Part shown: positions 9,339-17,525 of the stretch, piece after piece
How the letters are laid out: the number at the start of each line of letters is the position of its first letter
Numbering within the stretch: the first letter of the stretch is position 1
From: an uncultured Pelagibacteraceae bacterium
Lineage (GTDB): Bacteria; Pseudomonadota; Alphaproteobacteria; Pelagibacterales; Pelagibacteraceae
Assembly: GCA_902618695.1 (NCBI GenBank)
Contig: CACNCB010000002.1
Location: 40,644 to 104,643 of the forward strand
Reading direction: 5' to 3'
Length of the DNA: 64,000 nt
Notes under the pieces: model-generated
The model's database searches: none
What the model was told of the DNA's origin: nothing
The model's input: only the letters and a program-made list of their open reading frames with translations
Made by a program: the position numbers and the translations under genes

Positions 9339-10103
9339 GTGAACTTAAAAGAGATTGTTGAAAATTTAATTGAAAATTTCATGGAAGCAGGAGATTTGGC
9401 TTTAAGATTAAGAGAAAGAGGATTAGTAAAAAAAATAAAATCAGACAATACACCGGTAAGTAATGGTGATTTGGAAGTAAACAAATTTATATCAAAAAAA
9501 ATTTCTGAGATTACTCCTAATTTACCTATCATTTCAGAGGAGACCTCTGAAAATAAAGATAACCTAAGTTTAAAAGATTTCTGGCTTGTTGATCCTATTG
9601 ATGGAACTTATGATTATATTAATAATTTAGAAGAATTTACCATTAATGCTGGTTTGATAATTAATAATAAACCTGTTGCAGGATTAATAAATGCTCCAGC
9701 GAAAAAAAGAATGTTTTACTCATTTGAAAAAGATAATGCTTTTGAGCTTAGCAGTGGTAAAAAAATAAACTTAAGTAATTTACCTGCTAAGAAAACAGAA
9801 AATTTAAAATTTATTTCATACTCAACTAAAATAAAACCTGAAATTCAAAAAATTTATTATGATCTGGGAGTAAAAGAACATATTAGAATGAAAAGTTCTT
9901 TAAAATTCTGTGTTGTTGCGGCTGGTGAATATGATGGTTACGTTGCTGAACCCAGGGCATATGAATGGGATATCGCAGCTGGTCATGCAATCTTAGAACA
10001 CGCTGGTGGAACTGTAACTGATTTTGATGGAAATGAAATTTTATATGGTAAAAAAGATCTTAAAAATCCAAGTATAATTTTGAAAAATAAAAATATTTTA
10101 TAA
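9339..10103 (+). CDS. cysQ: 3'(2'),5'-bisphosphate nucleotidase / inositol monophosphatase family
   Basis: 254 residues beginning with GTG. The Li-sensitive phosphatase metal site is complete: E67-E68 in SEE, then D85-P-I-D88-G-T in WLVDPIDGT, and the C-terminal EWDIAAGHAILEHAGG motif. CysQ removes 3'-phosphoadenosine 5'-phosphate left by sulfate assimilation or acyl-carrier loading. The inositol-phosphatase subfamily shares these motifs, so the substrate is inferred. Starts 2 bases after DUF3553 and ends in a TAATG overlap with the next small gene. Confidence 0.85.
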   Translation: MNLKEIVENLIENFMEAGDLALRLRERGLVKKIKSDNTPVSNGDLEVNKFISKKISEITPNLPIISEETSENKDNLSLKDFWLVDPIDGTYDYINNLEEFTINAGLIINNKPVAGLINAPAKKRMFYSFEKDNAFELSSGKKINLSNLPAKKTENLKFISYSTKIKPEIQKIYYDLGVKEHIRMKSSLKFCVVAAGEYDGYVAEPRAYEWDIAAGHAILEHAGGTVTDFDGNEILYGKKDLKNPSIILKNKNIL

Positions 10104-10246
10104 TGGATGAGCAAATAAGAATAATATTAATAATTATTGTTTCAGTTTCAATTTTTGGATTATTGGTGTTCGTTTTCGTAAAAAATTACGTAAGAAATAA
10201 AATAAATCAACTTGTAAAAGAAGAAAAAGATAAAAAGTTAAAGTAG
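10103..10246 (+). CDS. 47-residue single-pass membrane protein
   Basis: The ATG at 10103-10105 overlaps the cysQ stop (TAATG), and the frame runs to TAG at 10244-10246. It starts MDEQIRIILIII, has one hydrophobic helix at about residues 5-26 and a strongly charged lysine-rich C-terminal tail from residue 27. No family recognised; the layout resembles small membrane proteins that tether or modulate larger partners. The last 9 bases overlap the end of convergent recX. Translational coupling to cysQ and the clean hydrophobic/charged pattern support it being real. Confidence 0.65.
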   Translation: MDEQIRIILIIIVSVSIFGLLVFVFVKNYVRNKINQLVKEEKDKKLK

Positions 10247-10801
10247 ATTTATTATTTTTAGATATTCATCTTTTTGTATATCCATGACTTTTTTTGATGT
10301 TTCAAAATCAAAGCCATTTCTTGCAAGTAAGGATATATCTTTTTTATAAAACAAAATTCTATTATCCTCTGCTCTGGCTGGACCAATTTTTTTTTTTTTA
10401 CATAATTTTATTGCTGAAAAAAAATCTTGATCGGAATTATCTTCTTTTATTTTTTCGACTGTATCCTTAATAAATGTTTCGTTAATTCCTTTTCCAATTA
10501 AATAATTTCTAATCTTATTAATTGAATTTCCTCTTTGAATCATACTTTTAGCTTTACTTTCTGAATAAAATTGATCATTTATAAATCTATTTTTTTCTAG
10601 ATCAGACAAAACAATATCAATCAATTTATTTACATCTTTTTTTCTTACATCGGATACAGATAGTTTCAGGTATTTTTTTAATAAATAAGTTTTAAGTTGT
10701 TGTTTTGAAGGAGCATACTTTTCAACATAAGCAAAGGCAAAATTACGCATCTCATCAACAGTTACTTGAAGTGTTTTTTTTCTATTTCTTATAGGAATCA
10801 T
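10238..10801 (-). CDS. recX: RecX-like regulator of RecA
   Basis: 187 residues, almost entirely helical and basic. It shows the repeating three-helix pattern of RecX: AFAYVEKYAPSKQQLKTYL at about 28-46, then DRF-type FINDQFYSESKAKSMIQRG and the IRNYLIGKGI segment. RecX binds inside the RecA filament and limits recombination. Divergence from canonical RecX is considerable, as is usual in AT-rich genomes. The gene is divergent from the ABA4-like gene by 26 bases. Confidence 0.85.
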   Translation of the reverse strand: MIPIRNRKKTLQVTVDEMRNFAFAYVEKYAPSKQQLKTYLLKKYLKLSVSDVRKKDVNKLIDIVLSDLEKNRFINDQFYSESKAKSMIQRGNSINKIRNYLIGKGINETFIKDTVEKIKEDNSDQDFFSAIKLCKKKKIGPARAEDNRILFYKKDISLLARNGFDFETSKKVMDIQKDEYLKIINLL

Positions 10802-10827
10802 TGTTAGATTTAATATAATATATTTAA

Positions 10828-11301
10828 ATGATTGAACAAATTTATACTTATTTCACAATTGAAACACTTTATATGTGGATCAACCTTGGAGTTCTACCTT
10901 TTTGGTTTATCTTGATAGTGTTTCCTCAATCACATTTAAGTAGAATTTTTGTAACATCAATCTTTCCTTTTTTCATATTAAGTGGTGTGTATATCTTTAT
11001 CTTATATAAATCTTATTTAATTGGTTACGATTTTGATGGAAATTTCTCTCTTTATCTTGGTCTAAGTGAGCTATCTAGATTGTTTGAAGACCATTTATAC
11101 ATAATGATATTTTGGACTCATTTCATAGCAATAAACTTATTTATTGGTGGCTGGATTGTTAAAGACTCTCAAAAATTTTCTATAAACAAAGTTTTGATGG
11201 CTGCGCCATTAATTGTGACTTATTTAATTGGTCCTATAGGTTTATTTTTATATTGGATAATTAGAATTTTTTACGCAAAAAGAATTGGTTTGTATGAGTA
11301 A
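10828..11301 (+). CDS. ABA4-like (DUF4281) membrane protein
   Basis: 157 residues with four hydrophobic segments (about 14-30, 38-57, 89-113, 126-147). The pattern of short loops and the motifs LSELSRLFEDH and WTHFIAINLFIGGWIVKDS match the ABA4/DUF4281 family, known in plants for neoxanthin formation; the bacterial role is unknown. The stop overlaps the ATG of the next gene in ATGAGTAA (11294-11301), which suggests coupled translation. Confidence 0.82.
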   Translation: MIEQIYTYFTIETLYMWINLGVLPFWFILIVFPQSHLSRIFVTSIFPFFILSGVYIFILYKSYLIGYDFDGNFSLYLGLSELSRLFEDHLYIMIFWTHFIAINLFIGGWIVKDSQKFSINKVLMAAPLIVTYLIGPIGLFLYWIIRIFYAKRIGLYE

Positions 11302-11872
11302 TCATGTAGATTTTTATTTCGATATAATTAGCCCCTATGCATACATCGCACACAAAAAAATTCTTAAATATAAAAATATCACATTTAATTACAAACCAAT
11401 TTATTTAGGAGGTCTCCATAAACTAGCTGGAATTGATTCACCTGCATTCAACAAATATAAATTAAAAAATAATATTAATGATTGCAATTTAGTGTCTGAA
11501 AAAAACAATATTGCATTCAAATGGAATTCAAATTTTCCAATAAATTCTTTAAATATAATGAGAGGATATATTTGTGTTAGTAAGGATAAACAAAACGATT
11601 ACTTGAATTATTTTTTTGATGCTTATTGGAAAGATAATCATGACTTATCAAATGTTGAGAATATGTCTAAACTAATAAGGGATTTAAATATTGATAGTGA
11701 TGAATTTTTTCAATCTATAAAAGAACAATCAGTTAAAGATCAATTGATTAAATTAACTACTGATGCTTTTGAAAAAGAAGTTTTTGGAACTCCTACTTTT
11801 ATAGTAAATAATAAAATTTTTTGGGGACAAGATAGACTTGAATATGCTTTAGAAGAATTTAATGCTAATTAA
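11294..11872 (+). CDS. DsbA-fold oxidoreductase, 2-hydroxychromene-2-carboxylate isomerase family
   Basis: 192 residues from the ATG at 11294; a TTG three codons earlier is possible but less likely. The N-terminal FYFDIISPYAYIA stretch, with a serine in the glutathione-contacting position and no CxxC, is typical of HCCA isomerases/kappa-class GST-like proteins, and FGTPTFIVNNKIFWGQDRL is the cis-proline segment and C-terminal signature. In the absence of naphthalene genes the true substrate is unknown. The stop shares TTAA (11869-11872) with the convergent rhodanese. Confidence 0.85.
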   Translation: MSNHVDFYFDIISPYAYIAHKKILKYKNITFNYKPIYLGGLHKLAGIDSPAFNKYKLKNNINDCNLVSEKNNIAFKWNSNFPINSLNIMRGYICVSKDKQNDYLNYFFDAYWKDNHDLSNVENMSKLIRDLNIDSDEFFQSIKEQSVKDQLIKLTTDAFEKEVFGTPTFIVNNKIFWGQDRLEYALEEFNAN

Positions 11873-12252
11873 ATTATTTTAAATTTGCTACTAGCTATAG
11901 AACCAAACCCACCGTCAATGTGTGATACTTTTTGATATCCCATATCTTTTAAAGATTTTACAGCTAAAGCTGATCTTACACCTCCTGCACAAAATAAAAC
12001 AAATTCTTTATTTTGGTCTATTTGACCATTTTGAAATACAGGGCTATTTGGATCTAAATAAACTTCAAGCATTCCTCTTGGAATATGACTTGCTCCTTCA
12101 ACACTACCTGTATTTTCTAGTTCATTACTTTCTCTTATATCGATTAGATTGCAATTTTGATCTTGGACCATTTGAAAAGCTTCATCTGCATTAATTGTTT
12201 TAATCTCTTTTAAAGTTTCACTAACTAGAGTTTGTAATGATTTAATGACCAT
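11869..12252 (-). CDS. Single-domain rhodanese (sulfurtransferase)
   Basis: 127 residues when started at the ATG at 12252; a longer frame to 12297 would run into the divergent gene. One rhodanese domain: INADEAFQM, LIDIRESNE (CH2A-like), and the active-site loop with C88 in FCAGGVRS. HIPRGMLE is a typical substrate-binding loop of the GlpE/PspE-like single-domain type. It transfers sulfur to thiophilic acceptors; the partner is not visible from context. Divergent start spacing is only 25 bases. Confidence 0.88.
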   Translation of the reverse strand: MVIKSLQTLVSETLKEIKTINADEAFQMVQDQNCNLIDIRESNELENTGSVEGASHIPRGMLEVYLDPNSPVFQNGQIDQNKEFVLFCAGGVRSALAVKSLKDMGYQKVSHIDGGFGSIASSKFKII

Positions 12253-12277
12253 AATATTATAGAACCTATAACACATT

Positions 12278-13255
12278 ATGAAAAAATTTTTTATCAAAAT
12301 CTGTAAATTTTTAGGATACGAAATTTTAGATCAAAATAATTTTTCGTCTCCAACATTAGGAAAGGAATTAAATGAAGAACTATCGATTTTGAATGAAAAA
12401 TCTATAGTTTTACCTTTAGGTGAAGTAAAAATTACAAAAAAAGTAAATTCAATACTAATTGTACTAAGGATAAATACAGATATTGAGATTTGGGATCAAA
12501 ATAGAAGGAGGTTATTTGAGTATCCAAAAATTGAATATACTAAAAGATCATTAAATTCGCTTATTAGATCAATTAATTTTTTTAAAAATAAGCACCCCAC
12601 CATAAATGTTAAAACAATAATTGTTGATGACAATTCAAGTAATGAAAACCTAAATATAATTAAAAATATAATTGATGGAAATAATATAGAGATAATCAAT
12701 GTAGATTACTCAAAATATAAAAAGGAAATATCAGAACAAAAAAACAAAGAAACTTTTGCAAACCTTGCAAGTTTACTTCAAAGTTTTGAGATTGGAAAAG
12801 ATACAGGTGAAGATTTAATTTACTTTATTGAGGATGATTATTTACATTTTGAACCAATGTTGGAGGAAATGGTAGCTTCTTATGAAAGAATTGCATCACA
12901 AATAAATAAGGATATTTTTATGTGTCCATCTGATTATCCTTATCTTTACATGAATAATGAAAAAACAAATGTATTGATTGGTAATAAACGCCATTGGAGA
13001 ACTGTAGATAAAACACTATGTACCTTACTAACAACTAAAAACTTATTAGATAAATATTGGGATAACTTTTATAAGAATTGTCTAGATAGACACGATCCAT
13101 TTGAAAAATATTTAAATGAAATATATTCAAAAGAAATTTGTATTTCTCCGTTAAAAAGTTTATCACTACATCTAACAAATATTAATTCAAGTTACGGTTT
13201 ATCACCTTTAATTGATTACAAAAAACTTTGGGATGAAAACGAAATAAATGATTAA
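12278..13255 (+). CDS. Glycosyltransferase-like protein (GT-A / family 2 fold)
   Basis: 325 residues. A GT-A core is suggested by KTIIVDDNSSNENL (about 109-122), the first nucleotide-binding segment of family 2 enzymes, and by the acidic FIEDDYLHFEPM (about 184-195), which fits a DxD-type metal site. An H-rich segment DRHDPFEKYL lies near 270. The first 70 residues do not look like standard GT2 and may be a small extra domain. Acceptor and sugar are unknown; cell-envelope glycan or protein glycosylation is possible. It overlaps the peroxiredoxin gene by 8 bases. Confidence 0.7.
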   Translation: MKKFFIKICKFLGYEILDQNNFSSPTLGKELNEELSILNEKSIVLPLGEVKITKKVNSILIVLRINTDIEIWDQNRRRLFEYPKIEYTKRSLNSLIRSINFFKNKHPTINVKTIIVDDNSSNENLNIIKNIIDGNNIEIINVDYSKYKKEISEQKNKETFANLASLLQSFEIGKDTGEDLIYFIEDDYLHFEPMLEEMVASYERIASQINKDIFMCPSDYPYLYMNNEKTNVLIGNKRHWRTVDKTLCTLLTTKNLLDKYWDNFYKNCLDRHDPFEKYLNEIYSKEICISPLKSLSLHLTNINSSYGLSPLIDYKKLWDENEIND

Positions 13256-13718
13256 AGAAAATACAAAAGCACCAATTTTTAAATTACCATCTACAAACAA
13301 AAAAGAATACTCTCTTAAAGACTCCTTAGGAAATTATGTAATTATTTATTTTTACCCTAAAGATGACACTCCAGGATGCACAATTGAAACAAATGATTTT
13401 AATAAATTACTTCCAAAATTTAAAAAATTAAACTGTGAAGTTTTGGGTATTTCTAAAGATAATTTAAAAAGTCATGATAAATTTAGAGATAAATACAAAA
13501 TTAAATTTGATTTACTTGCTGACGAAGAATTAAAAGTTCTTAAAAAGTATAAAGTTTGGGGTAAGAAAAAATTTATGGGCCGTGAATTTATGGGTATAAT
13601 TAGATCAACTTACTTAATCGATAATAAAGGTAAAATAATTAAGGTTTGGGAGAACGTTAAAGTTAAAGACCATGCTAAAGAAGTCTTAAAAACTATACAA
13701 AATATCGTAAAAAAATAA
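13248..13718 (+). CDS. bcp: PrxQ/Bcp-type peroxiredoxin
   Basis: 156 residues with the peroxidatic motif YFYPKDDTPGCTIET (C44). The usual second cysteine five residues later is asparagine here (N49); another cysteine is present at C63. R119-like SIR/IRSTYLID (IIRSTYLID) supplies the conserved arginine. It reduces hydroperoxides using thioredoxin or, if truly 1-Cys, another thiol. It ends just before a rho-independent terminator. Confidence 0.9.
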   Translation: MIKENTKAPIFKLPSTNKKEYSLKDSLGNYVIIYFYPKDDTPGCTIETNDFNKLLPKFKKLNCEVLGISKDNLKSHDKFRDKYKIKFDLLADEELKVLKKYKVWGKKKFMGREFMGIIRSTYLIDNKGKIIKVWENVKVKDHAKEVLKTIQNIVKK

Positions 13719-13747
13719 AAAGACCCCTTATTTCTAAGGGGCCTTTA
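13717..13747 (+). terminator. Rho-independent terminator, probably bidirectional
   Basis: Seven-base stem CCCCTTA/TAAGGGG (13724-13730 with 13735-13741), loop TTTC, extended by AAAG/CTTT flanks with one mismatch. It follows the peroxiredoxin stop directly. The U-run on the plus strand is short (TTTAGTT), and A-rich sequence to the left would act as the tail for leftward transcripts. Confidence 0.75.
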
Positions 13748-13789
13748 GTTAACTAACTAGAGAGAGAGATTATAGTTAATTTTTTTTAT

Positions 13790-13836
13790 TAGAGGCTCTT
13801 CAATGAGATAACGACATGGAGATCGAAGAGCCTCTA
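13790..13836. other. Perfect 12-bp inverted repeat, 23-nt loop, in amtB 3' region
   Basis: TAGAGGCTCTTC at 13790-13801 is matched exactly by its complement at 13825-13836. It lies 13 bases after the amtB stop codon. On the amtB strand the following bases are A-rich, not U-rich, so it is not a canonical intrinsic terminator. It could stabilise the amtB 3' end or belong to a small RNA. Confidence 0.6.
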
Positions 13837-13848
13837 TATTACATGCAA

Positions 13849-15150
13849 TTAGTCACGTATTGCGTATGCTATTACTCCTGTTTCAGTTACGTCAGTACCT
13901 TTGGCTTCAGCCTCTTTACTTAGTCTAATTCCAAAAGTAGCTTTCATAGCCGAGAACACGATGTACGACACCACAAATACAAAAATGTTAATTGATAGCA
14001 CACCAATTAATTGTGCGCTAAACGATGCATCAGTGTTTGTTAATGGCACAGCTAATGTTCCCCATATACCAGCAAACATGTGAGCTGGAATTGCACCTAC
14101 CACATCGTCAAGTTTGAAACTAAAAAGTAATTTTGTTCCAAATACAACGATTAAACCACCTACAGCTCCTATGAAAATAGCTGCTAAAGGCGATGGTGCT
14201 AGTGGTTCAGCTGTTACAGCCACAAGACCACCAATTGCTCCGTTTAACATTTGAATAACATCAGTTTTACCAAACATTAATCTTGTAATTATTGCAGCAG
14301 CCATTACACCACCGGCAGCAGCAAGATTAGTGTTAATAAAGATACTTGATACAGCAACTGCATCATCAAATGTTCCTATAGCAAGTTGAGATCCACCATT
14401 GAATCCAAACCAACCTAGCCATAAAATGAATACTCCAATTGTTACTAGCGGAATTGAAGATGCAGCAAAAGGTCTAATAGCTTTCGCTTCACCTTTACTA
14501 CCAAATCTTCCATATCTAGCACCTAACAACATAATACCAGCTAAAGCTGCTGCACCACCTGTTGAGTGAACTAGAGTTGAACCAGCAAAATCAGAAAAGC
14601 CTAGTTCTGCTAACCAGCCTCCACCCCATTGCCAACCCATAACGATTGGATAAATAATTCCAGATAAGATAGCTGCAAATAGAAAGAAAGGCCAAAGTTT
14701 TACTCTTTCAGCCATTGCACCTGAACAAATTGAAACTGTTGTTGCACAAAAAACCATTTGAAAATACCAATCAGACCCATCAGCATATCCAGTGTCAACT
14801 GAACTTGCATCAGACCAAGGTGTGAATGTTCCAATATATCCACCTTCAGGTATACCATACGCTAAGTTATATCCAAATAACCAAAACATAATTCCGGCAA
14901 TTGAGTAAAGACCAATGTTCTTTGCACAAATTACAGAAACACTTTTTGAAGTTACCATACCAGATTCTAGCATTGCAAAACCCGCTGCCATGAACATGAC
15001 CATGAAGCCACACATTAAAAATAGTAGTGAATTGAATATAGCTTGAACTTCAGCAGAAACGGTTGTCTCTGCCATTCCCGCACTGCTCATGTTTAATAAA
15101 AATATCAAACTGAGAACTGGTGCGGACATTTTTTTTATAAATTTAGTCAT
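13849..15150 (-). CDS. amtB: Ammonium transporter
   Basis: 433 residues with a signal-like leader (cleavage suggested after GMAE, about residue 28) and eleven or so membrane segments. The pore histidine is present in TLVHSTGGAAALAG, and the second in IPAHMFAGIWGTL; the CFMVMFMAAGFAMLESGMV region is typical of Amt proteins. It imports ammonium across the inner membrane. No GlnK/PII gene adjoins it here. The ribosome-binding site GGAGG (complement of 15155-15159) sits within a hairpin described separately, which suggests translational control. Confidence 0.97.
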   Translation of the reverse strand: MTKFIKKMSAPVLSLIFLLNMSSAGMAETTVSAEVQAIFNSLLFLMCGFMVMFMAAGFAMLESGMVTSKSVSVICAKNIGLYSIAGIMFWLFGYNLAYGIPEGGYIGTFTPWSDASSVDTGYADGSDWYFQMVFCATTVSICSGAMAERVKLWPFFLFAAILSGIIYPIVMGWQWGGGWLAELGFSDFAGSTLVHSTGGAAALAGIMLLGARYGRFGSKGEAKAIRPFAASSIPLVTIGVFILWLGWFGFNGGSQLAIGTFDDAVAVSSIFINTNLAAAGGVMAAAIITRLMFGKTDVIQMLNGAIGGLVAVTAEPLAPSPLAAIFIGAVGGLIVVFGTKLLFSFKLDDVVGAIPAHMFAGIWGTLAVPLTNTDASFSAQLIGVLSINIFVFVVSYIVFSAMKATFGIRLSKEAEAKGTDVTETGVIAYAIRD

Positions 15151-15180
15151 AAGACCTCCACTTGTTTAAGTGATGTCTTA
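15150..15180 (-). promoter_or_regulatory. amtB leader hairpin overlapping the Shine-Dalgarno
   Basis: On the amtB strand, an inner stem CACTT/AAGTG (loop AAAC) and an outer six-pair stem joining 15150-15155 with 15175-15180 enclose the GGAGG ribosome-binding site. Two of its bases are paired, three are in an internal loop, and the first base of the start codon is also paired. The structure could limit ribosome access. Confidence 0.5.
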
Positions 15181-15225
15181 TAGTTTTATTTATTTTTAAA
15201 AGTAACGCTGATTAGGAAAAGTGGC

Positions 15226-15242
15226 TATGCATTTTTTGCATA
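15226..15242. promoter_or_regulatory. Palindrome TATGCA-N5-TGCATA upstream of amtB
   Basis: A perfect 6-bp inverted repeat with a five-T spacer, about 75 bases before the amtB start. The TGCA...TGCA spacing resembles nitrogen-regulator (NtrC-type) sites only loosely. An operator is possible; it could also be chance in AT-rich DNA. Confidence 0.35.
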
Positions 15243-15246
15243 TAGT

Positions 15247-15284
15247 AACAGCCCTGAACGTCTTTTTAAAACGTTAGGGCTGTT
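15247..15284. other. Strong hairpin between hup and amtB
   Basis: AACAGCCCT (15247-15255) pairs with AGGGCTGTT (15276-15284); the stem continues past a bulged G with AACGT/ACGTT. It lies 12 bases beyond the HU stop codon, so it probably ends or stabilises the HU transcript, but on that strand the U-run precedes rather than follows the hairpin. Confidence 0.6.
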
Positions 15285-15295
15285 AAAAAAAAATA

Positions 15296-15571
15296 TTATC
15301 TGTTGAATACTTCTTTTAAAGCTTTAGCTGGTAAGAATTTTACCTTTTGAGAAGCAGCGATTTGTATCTGCTCACCCGTTCTTGGGTTTCTTCCAACTCT
15401 TGCTTTTCTTTTAGCAACTTTGTACGTACCAAACCCAGCTATTTTTACTGAGTCATCACCCTTTAGAGCATCTAAAATAGTGTTGGTAATTGTATCAAAT
15501 GTTCGCTCAGCATCTGCTTTGCTCAAGTTTAATGAGCCAGAAAGCTTAGCAATTAGTTGTTTTTTGTTCAT
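15296..15571 (-). CDS. hupB: HU-family histone-like DNA-binding protein
   Basis: 91 residues, the exact HU size. It begins MNKKQLIAKLSG, has the helical dimer half with AERTFDTITNTILDALK, and the DNA-bending arm GRNPRTGEQIQIAASQKVKF, including the proline that intercalates. It binds and bends DNA and organises the nucleoid. Probably monocistronic, between its own upstream gap (15572-15728, nothing else recognised) and a downstream hairpin. Confidence 0.95.
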   Translation of the reverse strand: MNKKQLIAKLSGSLNLSKADAERTFDTITNTILDALKGDDSVKIAGFGTYKVAKRKARVGRNPRTGEQIQIAASQKVKFLPAKALKEVFNR

Positions 15572-15728
15572 TTTAGCTCCGGTTTTGTTGGTTAATATTT
15601 ATACTTCTCATAAACGTTGATAAATCAAGCTTTTTTTTAGTGTTTAGTTTTTTAAAACACACAATATCTTGTAAAAACTTAAATTAGCGTTGAATTTATT
15701 GACTTTTTTAAAAATTTAAAATTGTAAA

Positions 15729-16841
15729 TTATCTAAATAAACCTAGGTCTTTAAGATCATTAAATGTAGTGAAAAACATCAATGATAGCAACAAAAACAA
15801 TCCGATTCGAAAAAATCCTTCTTGAGTTTTTTGAGATAAAGGTCGGCCTAAAACTTTTTCAAATGCATAAAACATTAAATGTCCTCCATCTAACATTGGT
15901 ATTGGAAATAGATTAATAAGCCCTAAACTTATTGAAATATAAGCCATCATACTGATAAATGCCAACACTCCAAAGGTTGCAACTTGTCCAGAAATTTTAG
16001 CAATTCTAATTGGACCTCCCAACTGAGAAGTATCTGCTTTGCCTAAAATCATTCCTCCGATGTATTTTAATGAGGAAACGCTTACAAAATAAACTTCATA
16101 ACCTGCATGATATAAAGCCTGAGCAGGTCCTAATTTAACATGATTAACTTTATTATTGTAGGCACCAAGCTTAATACCAACCATTCTTTTATTAATTTTG
16201 TTTCCTAACCCGTCATCACCTTCAACAATATTAGGTTTTACTTTTAATATTAATTCATCATAAGAACGCTTAACTTTAAAATCTATAAAATCACCAGTAG
16301 ACATAGTGATAAATTTAGAAACTTCCATAATGCTTTTAACTTCATTACCGTCTATTTCTAAAATTATATCCTCAGCCTTTAGACCTCCTGCCATTGCAGG
16401 ACTATCTTTTTGAACTTCATTAATGACTGCGGGAGTAAAATCTTTACCTATAAAAGTATAAATTGAAAAAAATATTACCAAGGCTAACAAAAAATTGGCT
16501 AAAGGACCACCAAATACAATTAAAACTCTCTGATATAAAGGTTTTAAAATAAATAATTTTTCTCTTTCCTCTTCATTATATTTTTCTAAAATTTCTTGAT
16601 GATCAGCTTGAGAATAAACATTTCTATCTCCAAAGAATTTTACATATCCACCTAAAGGAATTGCACATATTTTCCATCTTGTACCTGATTTGTCATTCCA
16701 GCCAAATAATTCTTTTCCAAAACCAATAGAAAAATCAGTAACACCTACTCCATATTTTCTTGCAAAATAGTAATGTCCATACTCATGGATAAAAACAACA
16801 ACAAGAATTAAAATTAAAAAAGGTATTATATAACTAAGCAT
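15729..16841 (-). CDS. rseP: Site-2 membrane metalloprotease RseP
   Basis: 370 residues. The zinc motif H19-E-Y-G-H23 lies in the first membrane helix. One PDZ domain occupies about residues 125-200 (AGGLKAEDIILEIDGNEV), and the second zinc ligand is D318 in PIPMLDGG. The family often has two PDZ domains; only one is clear here. It cleaves anti-sigma factors or remnant signal peptides within the inner membrane. Upstream 63 bases hold nothing recognisable. Confidence 0.93.
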   Translation of the reverse strand: MLSYIIPFLILILVVVFIHEYGHYYFARKYGVGVTDFSIGFGKELFGWNDKSGTRWKICAIPLGGYVKFFGDRNVYSQADHQEILEKYNEEEREKLFILKPLYQRVLIVFGGPLANFLLALVIFFSIYTFIGKDFTPAVINEVQKDSPAMAGGLKAEDIILEIDGNEVKSIMEVSKFITMSTGDFIDFKVKRSYDELILKVKPNIVEGDDGLGNKINKRMVGIKLGAYNNKVNHVKLGPAQALYHAGYEVYFVSVSSLKYIGGMILGKADTSQLGGPIRIAKISGQVATFGVLAFISMMAYISISLGLINLFPIPMLDGGHLMFYAFEKVLGRPLSQKTQEGFFRIGLFLLLSLMFFTTFNDLKDLGLFR

Positions 16842-16904
16842 ATTTTATCTTATAATTTTATTTCTTATTAACAACCTTCAATAAACAACTAAATTGACGC
16901 CATT

Positions 16905-17525
16905 TTAAACTGGTTGGACTAATGAAGCGCTATTATTAGTTGGTTTATTAACATCTTTTGATACTTCATGAAACATTAAATTAGGAATTTTACGTTCTTT
17001 TAAAAACGCTGAACCTTGTAATTCTAAATTTAAATAACGATTAATATCAGCTTGATTTAAAATAACTGGTTGTCTGTGATGAATTTCATTGATGTTTTCT
17101 TTTGCTTCCTCTGTAATTAAACAAAACTGATCGTTTTCAAAGATGCCAGCAAAAAAAATAGGGTTTGTATCTTCACGAGTAAAATAATGAGGAGTTTTTT
17201 CTTTCTCCTCCCTTTTCCATTCATAAAAACCATCAGCAATTGCAACACATCTGTTGTTTTTAATCAATTTTTTAAATGAAACCTTTTCATCAATAGTCTC
17301 TAACCTTGCATTAATCAAAGCTTTAAAATCTTTATCTTTAGCCCATCCTGGAATTAAACCCCATTGTAGATTTTCTAAAGTATTTCCATTTTTATATTTT
17401 TTTATTACAGGCAGTTTTTGATATGGATGAGCATTATAATTTTCAGTATCCTCAACCTGAATTGCAGATTTAACTAATTTATTTGTTTTTGTTACCGGGT
17501 TTTTTACTACGTATCTTCCACACAT
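16905..17525 (-). CDS. SRAP domain protein (YedK/HMCES family)
   Basis: 206 residues. After Met the catalytic cysteine C2 begins the MCGRYVV signature; WGLIPGWAKD, INARLETI, CVAIADGFYEWKR and the HHRQPVIL motif supply the remaining active-site residues. The protein forms a covalent thiazolidine link to abasic sites in single-stranded DNA and so protects replication forks. Its stop-start overlap with the TPR gene (one base at 17525) suggests an operon. Confidence 0.93.
   Translation of the reverse strand: MCGRYVVKNPVTKTNKLVKSAIQVEDTENYNAHPYQKLPVIKKYKNGNTLENLQWGLIPGWAKDKDFKALINARLETIDEKVSFKKLIKNNRCVAIADGFYEWKREEKEKTPHYFTREDTNPIFFAGIFENDQFCLITEEAKENINEIHHRQPVILNQADINRYLNLELQGSAFLKERKIPNLMFHEVSKDVNKPTNNSASLVQPV

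Noticed and set aside
12253..12297. 15-codon extension of the rhodanese
   Set aside because: Would overlap the divergent glycosyltransferase-like start; the ATG at 12252 fits the domain boundary.
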